This document shows positions 44,207 to 55,860 of a stretch of 64,000 nucleotides of DNA, one piece after another. Position numbers and translations under genes: made by a program. Below the pieces are notes generated by a model, which had not been told where the DNA came from, ran no database searches, and saw nothing but the letters and a program-made list of their open reading frames with translations. Position 1 is the first letter of the stretch; the number at the start of each line of letters is the position of its first letter. Source of the stretch: Posidonia oceanica (Eukaryota > Streptophyta > Magnoliopsida > Alismatales > Posidoniaceae); the NCBI GenBank assembly GCA_037176725.1, contig JAZBRS010000057.1, positions 88,309,501-88,373,500 of the forward strand, read 5' to 3'.

Positions 44207-45327
44207 AAGGTAAGAACAATGTCCCATTAAGTATTTCTTGAAAAGGAGAGCTTTGTTTCAAACAATCCGCCACTAGGATAACTAAAAGAAAGATAAAAAG
44301 AAGGGGTGAACCGATTCAGTTTCGGGAGATTGTCACACAGCCGAATGGTTCGATTAAAATGTCGTCATATTGAAGACTCAGGCATGGAGGGATCACGCCG
44401 GTTTCGAAGCTGTTTGTCGCAGCCAGTGTCATGACCAAGTCAACCATGTAGAGGTACTTCAACAGGGCAGGAACTAAGGAGGAGATCATGGGGATTTACC
44501 CTGTCACGATCGAAGAGAAGGAGTTTGGCATCTTGTTTGAGACTTTACTCAGATTGGAATTGGTAAAAGGATAAGTAGGAATTTTGATTGGCTCTGGGAG
44601 GATCACATATCCTAAGGGTTTCTAACACTCCTAAAGAACATTTGCTCCGTCTGTGCTCCACTTCCAATGATATGAGAAGTAATGCATGGATGCATGATTC
44701 AAGCAAACAAATGCTAATGCAAGGTCAACATACAATGCAATGAATGATCCATATGCTAGGTTAGGCTGGTGGGGTACGGTTGGTCCCAAACCATATGGAC
44801 ATATGTGAAATGAATGAATGCAATTTGTTGTAGTCAAGTGTTTTCCGTCCTCGAGTGTGACCAGCACTCTCAGGAAAGGGTCATCATCCCACAACTCGAT
44901 TTGGCAAGTAAAGAGGTTCCATGCAAAAAGAACCGGGTGAGGGAGTGAACCTTTCACCTGCCAAACCGATGTCTACCTTTTGGTCAAAGCAGTTGTGTCT
45001 GTGAACACTGTATGAACTCTTAATGTGCGAGCTCGTTCTTCAGCTTTGTTCTCAGTTGGTAGCACCATCTTTCATAGAGGGGTGCTGTGTGGGGCAATTT
45101 GACAGGACTTCCTGATGAAGTCGCTTGTCGCTTCTGCACCTATCCTCGTCGCCGTTTTAGTTGGCGCCTACTGTAATCTCCTGCTGTGGCAGTGGCAGCC
45201 TATTTTTCCACTATTTTGTCTCAGAAACCCGTTTTATCCTCCGTTATTCTCGACGGGATAGGATAAAAGGAGCCGAACTTGTCGTACTAGGGAATATTTC
45301 ACACAATTTAGGCTTTTTGCATTAACT
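44207..45327 (-). other. 3' non-coding part of Tat-3
   Basis: No convincing gene is seen on either strand. Near 45120-45200 several TCGCC/GGCGCC words like those of the LTR recur (AAGTCGCTTGTCGC, CGTCGCCGTTTTAGTTGGCG). The plus strand here would be upstream of the antisense gene at 45328 and may hold its promoter. Confidence 0.5.
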
Positions 45328-46570
45328 ATGAAGCTTCCCTCCTTCTCCTCCTTGACCTTTGCTGTGGAGAAGGTGGTTGACGTCCCTAATCACCTGATGT
45401 GAGCATTCCGTGAGGATCAAGTATGTTCTTCTCCTTTGCCCTTTTTGTTTCCGTGTTTCCTGCTTGTTTCTGATTATTCATCTGTGGTAAGCCATAGTAA
45501 ACCTTACTTGGTGCCCGAATTTTCATAACTCCTTCCGATATACCCTACCTTGGGTGTCACTCTTGATTAACCGGGCAGAGAACAACAGGCATCTCTTCAG
45601 ATCTAGTGGTTTTGACAAACTCCTTGATTTGATTCGTACTCCTTTACCTTGGCCATTACTACACGCCTTGATGGCTTTCTGGAACAACTCCTCCAACACC
45701 TTCAACCTTTCTTGTGGGGAGACCTTGATTTTGTGTGAGGAGGCAACTTCCTTGCTTGGGTTAGTAGCGGAATCCACTGAAGTAGCAGATGATCGCTTTG
45801 CCATCTCTGTTGAAACTGTGGGTTCCAAGAAAATAGGTTGGTATTTAACAAAAGATCTGGAGGCTGGTAAGGGTTTGGTGCACTTGGGGAGGCTCTTCCT
45901 TCGAGGCTTGTGGGAGATCCTTAGTACCCGACAGCTTGCTGAGACTGAACTGAGGATCTGTTTGTTTGTAGTTGTTGGTGGGCTTGCATTATTTGCAGAT
46001 GAAAACTTTACACTAGATCTTCATCACGTGGATCTCCTCATGTTAGTGGCTGCTCGACCAGATTTGTTTTTGACTCCTACTGTGTTGGCATATACTATGG
46101 AGGGACTCACTAGTGCCTCTTGCTCAGGGAAGTTCGTTGGCTCTCCACTATTACTGCATAGGTGGTTCATGTCTCACTGCTGCTATTATGCAGATTTTGC
46201 TGGATTAGGTTTTTATGATTGCATACTTCGCCTTGACCACTTACCATTGCAGGACTTTGATTTTGTGCCAAAACTGCTTGGAGCTCACAAGGCACGAGTG
46301 ATGAGCACAGCTCATAGCCATCTTGAACTTGTCTTGGTGGGAGCTACATCATTTGTACTGTATCCCATCCAACATTGCCCATGCCAGTTGAATCAGGAGC
46401 TTACTGTTCAGCCTAATGCAGTGCTAACTCCTCTGATCCGTGCTCGCAAGGAAGATGGTGATCGTGATGAGAGGTTGGCTCTGGAGTACATAGCTCGTTG
46501 GGTTCACATTGGCCGGCAGATATATGGAGTGGTATGCATGGCTCCGTTCCACTCCTCAGAAATACCTTGA
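45328..46570 (+). pseudogene. Antisense gene 1 in Tat-3: DUF7745/plant-mobile-domain-like protein
   Basis: A short first exon opens MKLPSFSSLTFAVEKVVDVP at 45328 and reaches a possible donor (CAA|GTATGT at 45421), with a TGA near its end. The main open part (about 45515-46570) has LLHALMAFWNNSSNTFNLSC, ILCEEATSLLGL, RICLFVVVGGLALFADENF and LLLHRWFMSHC. This series resembles the DUF7745/plant mobile domain family found in plant transposable elements; assignment is by recognition, not a search. The gene runs opposite to Tat-3. No introns are visible inside the main part. Confidence 0.6.
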
Positions 46571-48455
46571 TGATAGGCTAGAGTTCCTCGAGATGCTCGG
46601 TGTATGCTATTTAAGCATGGCAATGTATGGTTAAGTTTATTTTAGGGTGTGATGTTTATGTTATGTTTTGAACATGGGTTAATAATGATATTTTGTTTTA
46701 TTTTAAGTCCGATTAAAGTAAGTGTGTTTACTATTGCGTTGATGGGGCATTAGTGTTTAAATATATGGTGGGAAGTTTGTGTTTAATAAAAAGGGTTCTC
46801 TGTTGTCGTTGCCGCTTTTAGTGGCATCGGATGCTAATGTGGCCAAGTGGCGGTTCAAATGAGGTGGGAAAGTTGGCTTCCTGTGGAATCCAAAGGGTTA
46901 GTCGCTGGTATTAGTGGCGTCAAATGGTGATGTGGTGGTTCAAATGGAGGCGGGAACGGAAGCCGAAAGGTTAATCGCCCATATTAGCGGCGTTAAAAGG
47001 GGCCACGTCTCAAACCAGTGTCCAGTGCGCAGGTTCAATAACAAAATGAGCCGTTGCCCCCTTCTCTTGGCCTGTTCTTTCTTCTTCTCCACCTTCTTGT
47101 GTGCCCCTCCGCCTTCCTCTCCGGTGTTCCAAGGCGCAGCGGGCTCCGGCGGTGCTTCTGGTGGTGCGGTGGTGTTGCGAGGTGCTTCGGTGGTGGTGAA
47201 GGCGATGGTAACGCCGGCGGTCCTATCGCGAGTGGCGGTGGTGGAGCAAACGACAGTGGCGGTGATGATGCAAGTGGCGGCTCATCTCGTCGGAGAAGGA
47301 GGCATTCTCTTCCTCCTCCCCTCCTTGTCTCTTGTCTTTCTTGCGTGGTGTGCCCGGCATTCTGGGCTTGTGGACGGCAACGGTGAGGGCAACAGGGCTC
47401 GGCTGTGGCTTGGCAGTGAGGTGGAGATGGCCAGGGATGGAGACAGTGGATGGGTGTGGGAAATCCGGGGTTTGTGAATGTTTGAATGGATCAGGGAATC
47501 AAATTTGTGAATGAATGCTTTAAATTTCATTTATGAATGAATCAGTGAATTATTTTGTTGATTTGCAGCACCTATTTATTTTTTTATTTTTATTTTTTTT
47601 GGGTTGCATATGTGGATGAATGAAATGTGAATTTTTTCTTTGGGATTTCTGAGTTGCATATGGTTTGGCAATGGAATGTATAATTGGCATCTTTGAATTT
47701 GTTTTGTGAATATAGTTTTGCAGTAGATGTGGTGTTGCAGTGAATCGATATATGCAGTGTGAATAATGTGCTTTTGAACTTGTGAATGTATTATTTGTGA
47801 ATCGATTTATGAATCAGTGGATTGCCATGGTTTGAAATTGTTCAATGGATAATATGTTTGTGAATAAAGAATTTAGTCTGTGAATTTTTTTTTTAAATGG
47901 TTTTGCAGGGGATGTACGAAAGGATTTTCTTTGTTTTGGAATTGAATTAAATAGATGTTTGAATTAAATTTTGTCTTGGCAGTTAAATCCTGTGTGGATA
48001 AAAATGGATTGAATTTGCTTGTGAAATGTGTTTGTGAGTTGTAATTGGAGTGGAATGTTTTATTGTGGACTATCCTAGTGAGACAGTGTTTTGTAAATAT
48101 ATTAAATATTTGAAGTGATTTTTACCTTTGTGTTAAATTGTTTAAGATTTGTGATTAAATTTTTGTAGGATGACATTATGCTTAGTGTTGCAATGTTGTA
48201 TTTAATTTGAGGTGATTTTTAATGTTGTATTAAGGTTTACTTATGTGCTTTACGAGTTGTAATTAAATGTTATATGTTAATTAAATAAAGGGTTTAAACA
48301 TCTAAGGTGATTTTTAATGTTGTGTTTAAGGTGTAATTAAATAAATGGTTTAAATATCTGAGGTGGTCTTTAATGTTGTGTTAAATGTTAAGTGAATGTG
48401 ATTAAATTTTTAATTTGGAGTGGAATGACCAAACTCTACTTGTGTGCTATTCCAG
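46571..48455 (+). other. AT-rich spacer with possible promoter and leader of antisense gene 2
   Basis: 46571-46800 and 47480-48450 are AT-rich without gene character. 46800-46990 has words like GTCGCTGGTATTAGTGGCG and ATCGCCCATATTAGCGGCG. 47040-47480 is a pyrimidine- then GC-rich stretch with overlapping open frames on both strands but no domain; it resembles a plant 5' untranslated exon. The T-rich stretch that follows ends in TTCCAG at 48455, the acceptor of the first clear exon, so a long leader intron is possible. Confidence 0.4.
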
Positions 48456-51206
48456 GGTCTCTGATGAGGAGGAGGAGGTGCAGGGTCCCTCGGGTGCCAC
48501 CCCACCTAGACCTAAGGAGGCTGAGGTAGGTCCTTCTACTGCGGGGACGAGCTCCTCTCGTCCTCACAAGCTTCGAGTGAGGCGCCCTCGTGCACTGTCT
48601 TCCGTTAGAGCAGAGACGAGTAGCAGTGAGGAGGACGACCTCGGGTTGGGTGAGGTCCCTGTTTATTCTACTCCCAGGAGAGCCCAGACAACATCCGAGT
48701 TAGCAGAGCTGGGTCAGGTGATATTAAGTTATGTAGTTGATTCTTTCTTTTAGATTACTTGTCTTTAAGAAATTATTAATGCTTTTGTTTTTTTTTGTTT
48801 ATTTGTGTTAGATGCCGTTGTCTAGCCGAACTTGCTCGAGTTGGGACCGTCTTCATGATGCCTATACTCACCTTCCCGGGTTTCAGCAGGAGTGACTAGC
48901 TTGTATGGGCTTGGGACACTTTCTGCAGATTCAACCATTTGAGATCCATCTGGGGCTGCTTGTTCCCTTTGTTGAGTGGTTTCACGGTCCTTTCGGGAGT
49001 TTCATCTTGTGTGCTGGGGATATGATGATCACTCTGGAGGATGTGGTCCGGCTTGTTGGCTTGAGGATTGATGGTGAACCTCTAATAGCAGATTGGCAGC
49101 ACTGCTATGGTGATACTCTGGAGGCTTGTTATGGTCTACGTCCTCCACGCTCCGGCCGCTACCATACTCACGTCAACATTAGATGGCTGATGCAGCGCTT
49201 CGAGGACCTTTTGTTTGCTGACACCGGTATTCCAGCTGTGGCTGGCCAGCAACTGTAGGTCTTTCTTTCGATGCTCTTTCACAGGCTGTTCTTTGGGACT
49301 TCCTCCCAGATGCTTCATGCCAGCTTCTCCCCTTTCCTCGTGGATGTGGAGAGGATTGGTTCATACTCTTGGGGTTCGGCAGTGCTTGCCTACCTTCTCT
49401 CCCTCTTGGAGTCTTTTTTTGCTAGGTGGACTCGCTCTCTTTCGGGCTGTCTCCCTCTTTTCTAGGTTAGAAAAGCTTTAATTTGCTGCTTCGTCTTTTC
49501 ATTTGCTTACTCATATTTGACTTGACATTGCTTTCTTATGTGGCAGACTTGGATTTATGAGCACTTCTTGCATTTTAGGCCTGGTGTGCCTGCAAACGGT
49601 CCCGTCGAGTTTCCTCGGGCTCGATGATGGAGCGGTGTGCAAGTGGCCCCTGAGAAGGTGTGGCTTGTTTGACACCTAGGTCGGTTTATGTTGGAGATCC
49701 TCCTGGAGGAGTGGGTAAGTCTTTGTACTCAATCTTTTCTTTCCTTGTACAAATTTGCCTATGTTCTGACTAAGCTGTGTTGCAAGTTATCTGGAGGCCT
49801 TATGCTGAGGATGAGCATGCTGCTGAGGAGACTGTGGTGCGTGGCTCCCACTTGTTCTTACGGGAGTGCTGACTTTTCTGCCTCTTCCTATGCCGCTATA
49901 GTCAGGCGAGCCATTCTCTGAGGTAGTTTGGATTGAGGCAGGTGGTCCCAAGTTCTGGCCCGTCAGTCCATTCTTTCGAGTCGAGAGGAGGCCAGCCGGA
50001 TGCTTCCTAGTTGTTTGCCATGCAGCTTGAGGATTAGCACTCAAGCGGGTCTGCTCTTCCTCTGAGGGTACTGCAGAGACTGAGGCGGAGTGGAGGCCTT
50101 GGTTTGATGCTACCTTTGCCCAGCTGATCTCTTTCCATCGTTCTCTCTTCTATGGTCACTCCAATGTGCCAATGGGTGTTGGCTTTCGCTCATCTGGTAG
50201 TGTTAATGCCTTGCAGAGGGAGTTGGAGGCTGCCTATGGCCGTGTTCAGGAGCTGGTAGGTAGTTTGTTTGTAGTTCTTTCATTTCTGGTTCCTTTACTT
50301 ACATATCTCCTCCTATAATGTAGATGACTGCCACTGAGGGTATGACCGAGGCAGTCAGAGATCAGCAGAGGCGGACTTCACAGAGGATCGAGGAGCTGGT
50401 GCGAGAGAGGGATGAGCTGCTGTCCCAGCTACACGAGTTTCAAGCACGCGTGAGTCTTTGCATTCTTCTAATAGTTACTTGCCCCTTATTTCGACTGTGT
50501 GCTGATGTCCTCTGTGTAGGCTGGGGGTGCTTCGACCAGTGCAAAGCCTCCTCCCACTGATGTGCTAGAGCCTACTGCTTCCAGGTTTGGGGACATACTT
50601 GCTGAGGAGGTCCAGGCCCGTGACATGGAGGTATTCTGGCTCTTTTCTTGCTTTAGATATATGTCATCATGCTTATGCAATTTTACTTTGCAAATTCAGG
50701 CAATGATGGACTTGGTCCATACCCCTCCAGCCACGGGTCCCACACAGAGCCAGCTTAATGATGCTCTTGGGCATGTTGAGGAGCTGCAGGAGCATCTTAG
50801 CCAATTGGAGCGAGAGCGTGAGAGCCGTATCAAGGGGTTGGAAGCAGAGGTGGCTAGGGCTCGACTCAAGGCTGACTCTATGAGCAGGGTAACTCTCTTT
50901 CTGTTGTGGCATGTTGCTAGCTTTGTTTGGTAAACTGCTCTAACTCTGGGACTGCTGTCTTCTTTACTGTAGTTGTGTGCTCGCCATGGCCAGCAGAGGC
51001 AAGCACGGACAGTCTCGGGGCATTCCCGGGTTTTGTCAACGAAGCAGATTGAGAGATTGCGGTCCTCGCCTCATCTTAAGTCACTTTGTCTTTTATTGAG
51101 GGGGTCTCGGGAGAGGAACCAGAGCAGGGCGACATCTTCGGTTGCACAGCCCGTGCCGAGGCCTCCCGATGGTGGTCGTGAGGGTAGCAGCGAGTCTGGC
51201 CATTGA
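48456..51206 (+). pseudogene. Antisense gene 2 in Tat-3: intron-containing plant mobile domain protein
   Basis: Inferred exons: 48456-48717, 48812-49465, 49547-49714, about 49797-50255, 50324-50449, 50520-50630, 50700-50888 and 50973-51206. Most introns have GT...AG ends with joins that keep the frame. Exon 1 is acidic and Pro/Ser-rich (GATPPRPKEAEVGPSTAG). Exon 2 has the plant mobile domain: MGLGHFLQIQPFEIHLGLLV, LCAGDMMITLEDVVRLVGLR, HVNIRWLMQRFEDL. Later exons form a coiled coil (RTSQRIEELVRERDELLSQL, VEELQEHLSQLERERESRIK). The end is basic (SRERNQSRATSSVAQPVPR). Stops at 48896, 49256 and 49463 and a frame change near 49860 make this copy a pseudogene. Confidence 0.75.
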
Positions 51207-52648
51207 GTCCTTCTTGCAAAAATGTCTGTAAATCTTATTTTGTTTCCTGCACACTCTTATCTCTTGTTAGTGATCAAAATAATATACCTTTCTTGACTTA
51301 CAAAAATGGCTAAGTTGTTTTTATTGAGCAAGATATTGCAATGCTTGTTGATAAATGGTAATGCATGTTATTGGTTTGAAATTGGGTGGAGGGAATTAAT
51401 TTCTGGCCTCAGCTAAAGAGATGGAAAATCGGAGCCCAGTGGACGCCGATTGTGAGTCATCCGTGGATGCTCTAAAGATTATTGCAGAGGCAATGTCTTT
51501 GTTGAGAAAACGCACTCAAGCCGTGAGACACGCTTGAGTAGGACATTGACTCCAAATCCAGGTGAGTCGATTGTTGCATCATCAGCCAGATTAAATCCAG
51601 TTTTCCTACTTACTAAGTTCTCACTTGCATGTAGGGTGGAGGGCATTTCTCTTTAGGGGTTTTCCTTAGATTTTCTGATTTTTTGGATTTTTGGTTTTCT
51701 ATTTTGGAATTTTTTTGTTTTTCTATTTTTTTTTGTCTTTTGGGTTTTCTATATATTTTTTTTGTCTTTTGGGTTTTCTATATTTTTTTTGTCTTTTGGG
51801 TTTTCTTTTTTTTTCTTTTTTGGATTTTTCTATTTTTTTTGTCTTTTTGGGTTTTCTTTTTTTTTTTGTCTTTTTGGGTTTTCTATTTTTTTGTCTTTTT
51901 TGGTTTTCTGATTTTTTTTGTCTTTTCTTATTTTTCTAATGGGGAAAGTTAAGTACCTACTTTAAGCATTAGCCTTAGGATCTGTTTTGGCCATGTGAGT
52001 GGTCCCTACAATCGTGGGTATGTCCCTTGTGTCATGCCTGCATCTTTTAGAGACTTTGGTCCACTCACTAATCCTTGTTGGGTTGCCATTCCCTTGGCCT
52101 TTTCAGTCCTTGACTACCCAAGGTTGCTTACTCCTTGCCTGTCAGTGTGATGGGATGGGGGAGACTTGAGATATAGCAAACTCTCGGCTTTGGCTCAGGT
52201 TTTGAGTTCCACTTGCCCGTTTTGGTCCTTAATGCACCTTTAACTCTCTAGGATTATATTTTTGGTTCATGGACAGCTTCCTTGGCTATCTTCTGCACTC
52301 TTTGGACAGCTCTTTGCTGACCTCTTTTATTTGGACAGTTTCTTTTACTGTCTCTTTTCCCTTTTTCCCCACTTGGACAACTTCTTCGCTACTTTCTTTC
52401 CTCTCTGTTTGGACAGCTTTTCTACTACCGTCTTTTCTAGGTGCTTTCTAAGTTATTTGGCAAGCGGCTCGTACCATTAGCCTCTGCTTCGAGCCTACCT
52501 TTCCCTTACCTCCCCGTGCAACGTGTATGTGTAGACAGGTCAAAGTATGGGTCCCCCTAGGTGTTCCTCTTCCTATTAGCTTTGGGAACCTCTCTCCCTT
52601 CCAACTTAATGTTACGCCCTAGGTCTTTTATTGGCATAGGCATGTTGA
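51207..52648 (-). other. Non-coding stretch between antisense gene 2 and integrase
   Basis: No gene is supported. 51670-51945 is a T-rich tandem repeat (TTTTTGTCTTTTGGGTTTTC on the plus strand), in the sense of the element an A-rich repeat just downstream of integrase, as in Tat-2 at 23925-24110. 52280-52440 repeats pyrimidine words with TTTGGACAGC. Hydrophobic open frames over the T-rich part are composition effects. Confidence 0.6.
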
Positions 52649-53940
52649 TCAAGGGTAGTACCTTTTTAGGTACATTGCATTCCAGGGGTCAGGAAGATCT
52701 GCCCAATTTTGGGACAACCGATAAGCATTCCCTGGATATGCAGCAACCACTATGTATGGTCCTTCCCAATTTGACTTCAGCTTTCCCTTAGGGTGGGGCT
52801 TATTGTAAGGCAGTATCTCTTTGAGCACTAGATCACCAATGTTAAATTTACGTTCAATTACTTTCTTTTGATAGGCCTTAGTTATTCTTTGTTGGTAGAC
52901 ACGCTTATGTTCGGCTGCTGCCAGCTGTTTCTCGTGTATCTCTTTGAGCACTAGATCACCAATGTTAAATTTGCGTTCAATTACTTTTTCTTGATAGGCC
53001 TTAGTTATTCTTTGTTGGTAGACACGCGTATGTTCGGCTGCTACCAGCCATTTCTCATCAAAGAGTTCTAAGTGAAGGAGTAAGGCCTGTCTCTTTTCCT
53101 CGACGGACATTCCTCCATCAATTTGAACTCTTAATGAGGGGATCGGGATTTCATATGGGACTACCGCCTTCATCCCAAAGGCTAACGAGTAGGGTGTTTG
53201 ACCCGTTGCCGTCCTTACGGTGGTGCGGTATGCCCACAATGCATTTACAAGCTTATCTGACCAATCCGATCCCTTAACGTCTTCTACCATCTTCTTAATG
53301 ATTTTCACTAAAGTCTTATTAGTAGCCTCTGCTTGACCATTTCCTTGTGGATAATATGGAGAGGAGTGGTGTAGAGTGATACCAAACTTTCTGCATAACC
53401 TGTTCAACTCCTCTGAGATGAAGATTGGTCCATTGTCTGCTACTAAGGCTTTAGGAACCCCGAACCTTGCGATGATGTTCCTTTGTACAAATTGGCACAG
53501 GGTTGTAGCCTTGATGTTCACGAATGCCTCTACTTCGGCCCATTTGGTGAAGTACTCTGTTGCTGCAAGGATGAAAGTGCTGCCCTTTCCTTGTTGAATA
53601 GGTCCGACCACATCAAAGGCCCACATAGAGAAGGGCCATGGTGCTGATAAAGCATGAAGTGCTGAAGCCGGAGCATGGATCTTGTTGGCATGTAGTTGGC
53701 AACTTTTGCACCTTTTGACTTTGCTTGCACAGTCAGCTTCCATGGTAGGCCAGTAGTACCCCCCTTCTGATAATCATCTTGGCCATAAATTGAGAGTTGA
53801 TGTGGCCCCCGCAGACTCCTTCATACGTCTCCTTGAGGATTTCGGCTGGTTCTGAGGCATTCACACATCGGAGTTCAATCCCTAGGGGCGTCCTCCGGAA
53901 TAATGTGTTGGCTTTGATGTAGTACTTGGTAGGCATCCTC
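52649..53940 (-). pseudogene. Tat-3 integrase
   Basis: The zinc-binding part (GVCGGHINSQFMAKMI, then CKSCQLH) is split by a frameshift near 53757 (an extra C in a C-run). The core frame starts at 53743 and gives Asp 44 (WAFDVVGP), Asp 103 (VADNGPIF) and Glu 139 (YYPQGNGQAEATN), a DD35E spacing. The C-terminal region contains a 41-codon tandem duplication (52815-53060) and ends KGKLKSNWEGPYIVVAAYPG followed by LKRYYP. Apart from the frameshift the core looks intact. No chromodomain is seen. Confidence 0.85.
52815..53060 (-). repeat. 123-bp in-frame tandem duplication in integrase
   Basis: Units 52815-52937 and 52938-53060 differ at only a handful of bases. Each encodes about 41 residues containing VYQQRITKAYQ-KVIERKFN and IGDLVLKEI. 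The length is divisible by three, so the frame survives. Confidence 0.9.
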
Positions 53941-54733
53941 CTCAGGGCTTCTCTGTCTTTGGGAGTTGCGAATGCTGGGAAGGTGCCATCTTGTATATAA
54001 TTCCAGATGTCATATTACCACGGATTCCCATCATTGATCTCTGTAGTTCCTTGATAACAGACCTTTATGTGCATTATGTTCTCCTGGCATGGCTCATCCT
54101 TGAGTTCTCGTACCCATCCTGCAGCTGACTCTACCGTTGGCGAGCTGATTTTTCGCACCACGATGGATTGTTTGTCTGCCACTGAGCTAAAAGGGAACGA
54201 GGATGCCAATGAAGCCAGAGAATCTGCCAGGATGTTGTTGCTTCTGAGTGTGTGTACATATACTACCCTGTCAAATTTCTTCAGTAAAGCTCTTACTAAG
54301 TTGCGGTATTCCTATAGCTTTGGTGAGAGGGTCTTGTACTTGTTGATGACTAGTCGAATGACGAGCTGCGAGTCCCCCACTATCTTTAGTCTTCTTGCCC
54401 CTAAATCGAGAGCCATTCGTAACCCTAGGATTAGAGCCTCATATTCTGTCACATTGTTGCTTGCTGAGAAGAGTAGTTGCGCAGCAGCAAGAAGGACAAC
54501 GCCTTCTGGAGTGAGGAGTGTTGCCCCTATCCCAATGCCTTGTGAGTTAAGTGCTCCATCGAAATAGAGGGTCCATTCTCTAACAAGTGGCACGACACTA
54601 CTAATTGCAAGGATCTCCTCGTCTGGGAAATCCGTTGAGACTAGTTGGTACTCTGACACGAGTAGTCCGACGAGTTGATCCGCAATGGTTTGCCCCTTGA
54701 TCGCCTTCTGAGTGATGAATTGCAGGTCAAATT
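53941..54733 (-). pseudogene. Tat-3 second (archaeal-type) RNase H and linker to integrase
   Basis: WTLYFDGALNSQGIGIGATL (near 54570), NNVTEYEALILGLRMALDLG and IVGDSQLVIR give the Asp, Glu and Asp residues. A stop near 54313 and another at 54015 (after GNPW) interrupt the linker. The upstream end is cut by the copia solo LTR at 54734. Confidence 0.8.
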
Positions 54734-55855
54734 TATTGGAAAATACTCCAAATATATATTGTGTTTTGATGATATATGTGATATAATATTGTATGCTTAA
54801 CATGGTTATTTGAGATTGATATAGCATGTTTTACCATGATACTCAAAGCATCAAAGAAGACTGAAATATAGGCTGAAGAACAGAAAAGCAGTGTATGTTC
54901 AATCTGAGTATAAATGTTGTAAATTTATTTATGATTGATTGTAAAAGTTTGTAAAGCTGTCAAAAGGTCTTATGAGATAGATCAATTGTATAGAAATTAG
55001 GTATATAAGACATCTGAATAGATTGTGTTTCAAAGACCATAAACGGCACACCGTTTTAGAATGGCGTTCCGTTCTGGGATTGGGCTCAACAGTAATGGGC
55101 CGAATAGAGCTAGAACAAACAAAAGAAGAACCATGCCAAAATGGCACCCCATTGAAGAAAAACTCAAAACAGCACTCCAGTCCAAAACGGCGCTCTGTTT
55201 TGGTCGTGAGTTGGAAAAGCTGTATAATCAAATGGCGTTCCGTTGAATTTCGGCATTCCGTTCAACTGGCCATTTTAGAACGTTGGAGAAGATTTTCTAG
55301 TCGTTAGAGACACATTTGGGTTGGGTTTTGGCCTATAAAAAGGACCCCTATTGGACCTCTAAGGACACACCTTGATACTACACACATACTTGACTTAATA
55401 CAGGTGCAAAGAGCTACATTTCCATCTTCAAGGGCTTTCCAAGCCACCTCAAGCTACTATATCAAACCTCCGCTTCAGAGCTTGGCAAAAAGAGAGTGCG
55501 TTCTGTAATCTTACACTACAAGCAAGGATTGTCTTCTCCGGATTGGAGAAGGGGCAACGGGACGTTGCAAGGTTTTGTTTAAGGGAACATTCAACAAACA
55601 AGTAAGTAATCTTTTGGTTTAAAGATTAAGGAATCCTCAAGGTGATCTTGAGAGAGTGGACTAGGCCGGGATTTGGCCGAACCACTATAAATTATTGTGT
55701 TGATTATTCATTATCTCTCTTCTTCTTTCTGTGTATGCATTTTCCTTTATAGATCAAATTAAGATAAATTTGATAAGATTTAAAATTGGTAAATCATAAC
55801 CTCTTATACATATAATCTCTATTCACCCCCTCTAGAGAAGCCATTTGATCCAACA
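54734..55855 (+). mobile_element. Copia solo LTR inserted in Tat-3
   Basis: The 5-bp duplication AAATT flanks it (54729-54733 and 55856-55860). It ends CCAACA and begins TATTGG, where TGTTGG-like is expected (G-to-A at the second base). The TATA region is CCTATAAAAAGGACCCC at about 55332, and ATTCACCCCCTCTAGAGAAG near the end resembles the larger copia LTR. Removing it restores a continuous Tat-3 reading frame between the two RNase H domains. Palindromic words cluster at 55041-55266. Confidence 0.85.
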
Positions 55856-55860
55856 AAATT

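Noticed and set aside
46914..47477. 187-codon protein-coding gene
   Set aside because: Overlapping frames on both strands in a GC-rich stretch, no domain; more likely a leader or promoter region of antisense gene 2.
51683..51952. Hydrophobic Phe-rich membrane protein
   Set aside because: A T-rich tandem repeat gives Phe/Leu in all three frames; the matching place in Tat-2 is an A-rich repeat on the opposite strand.
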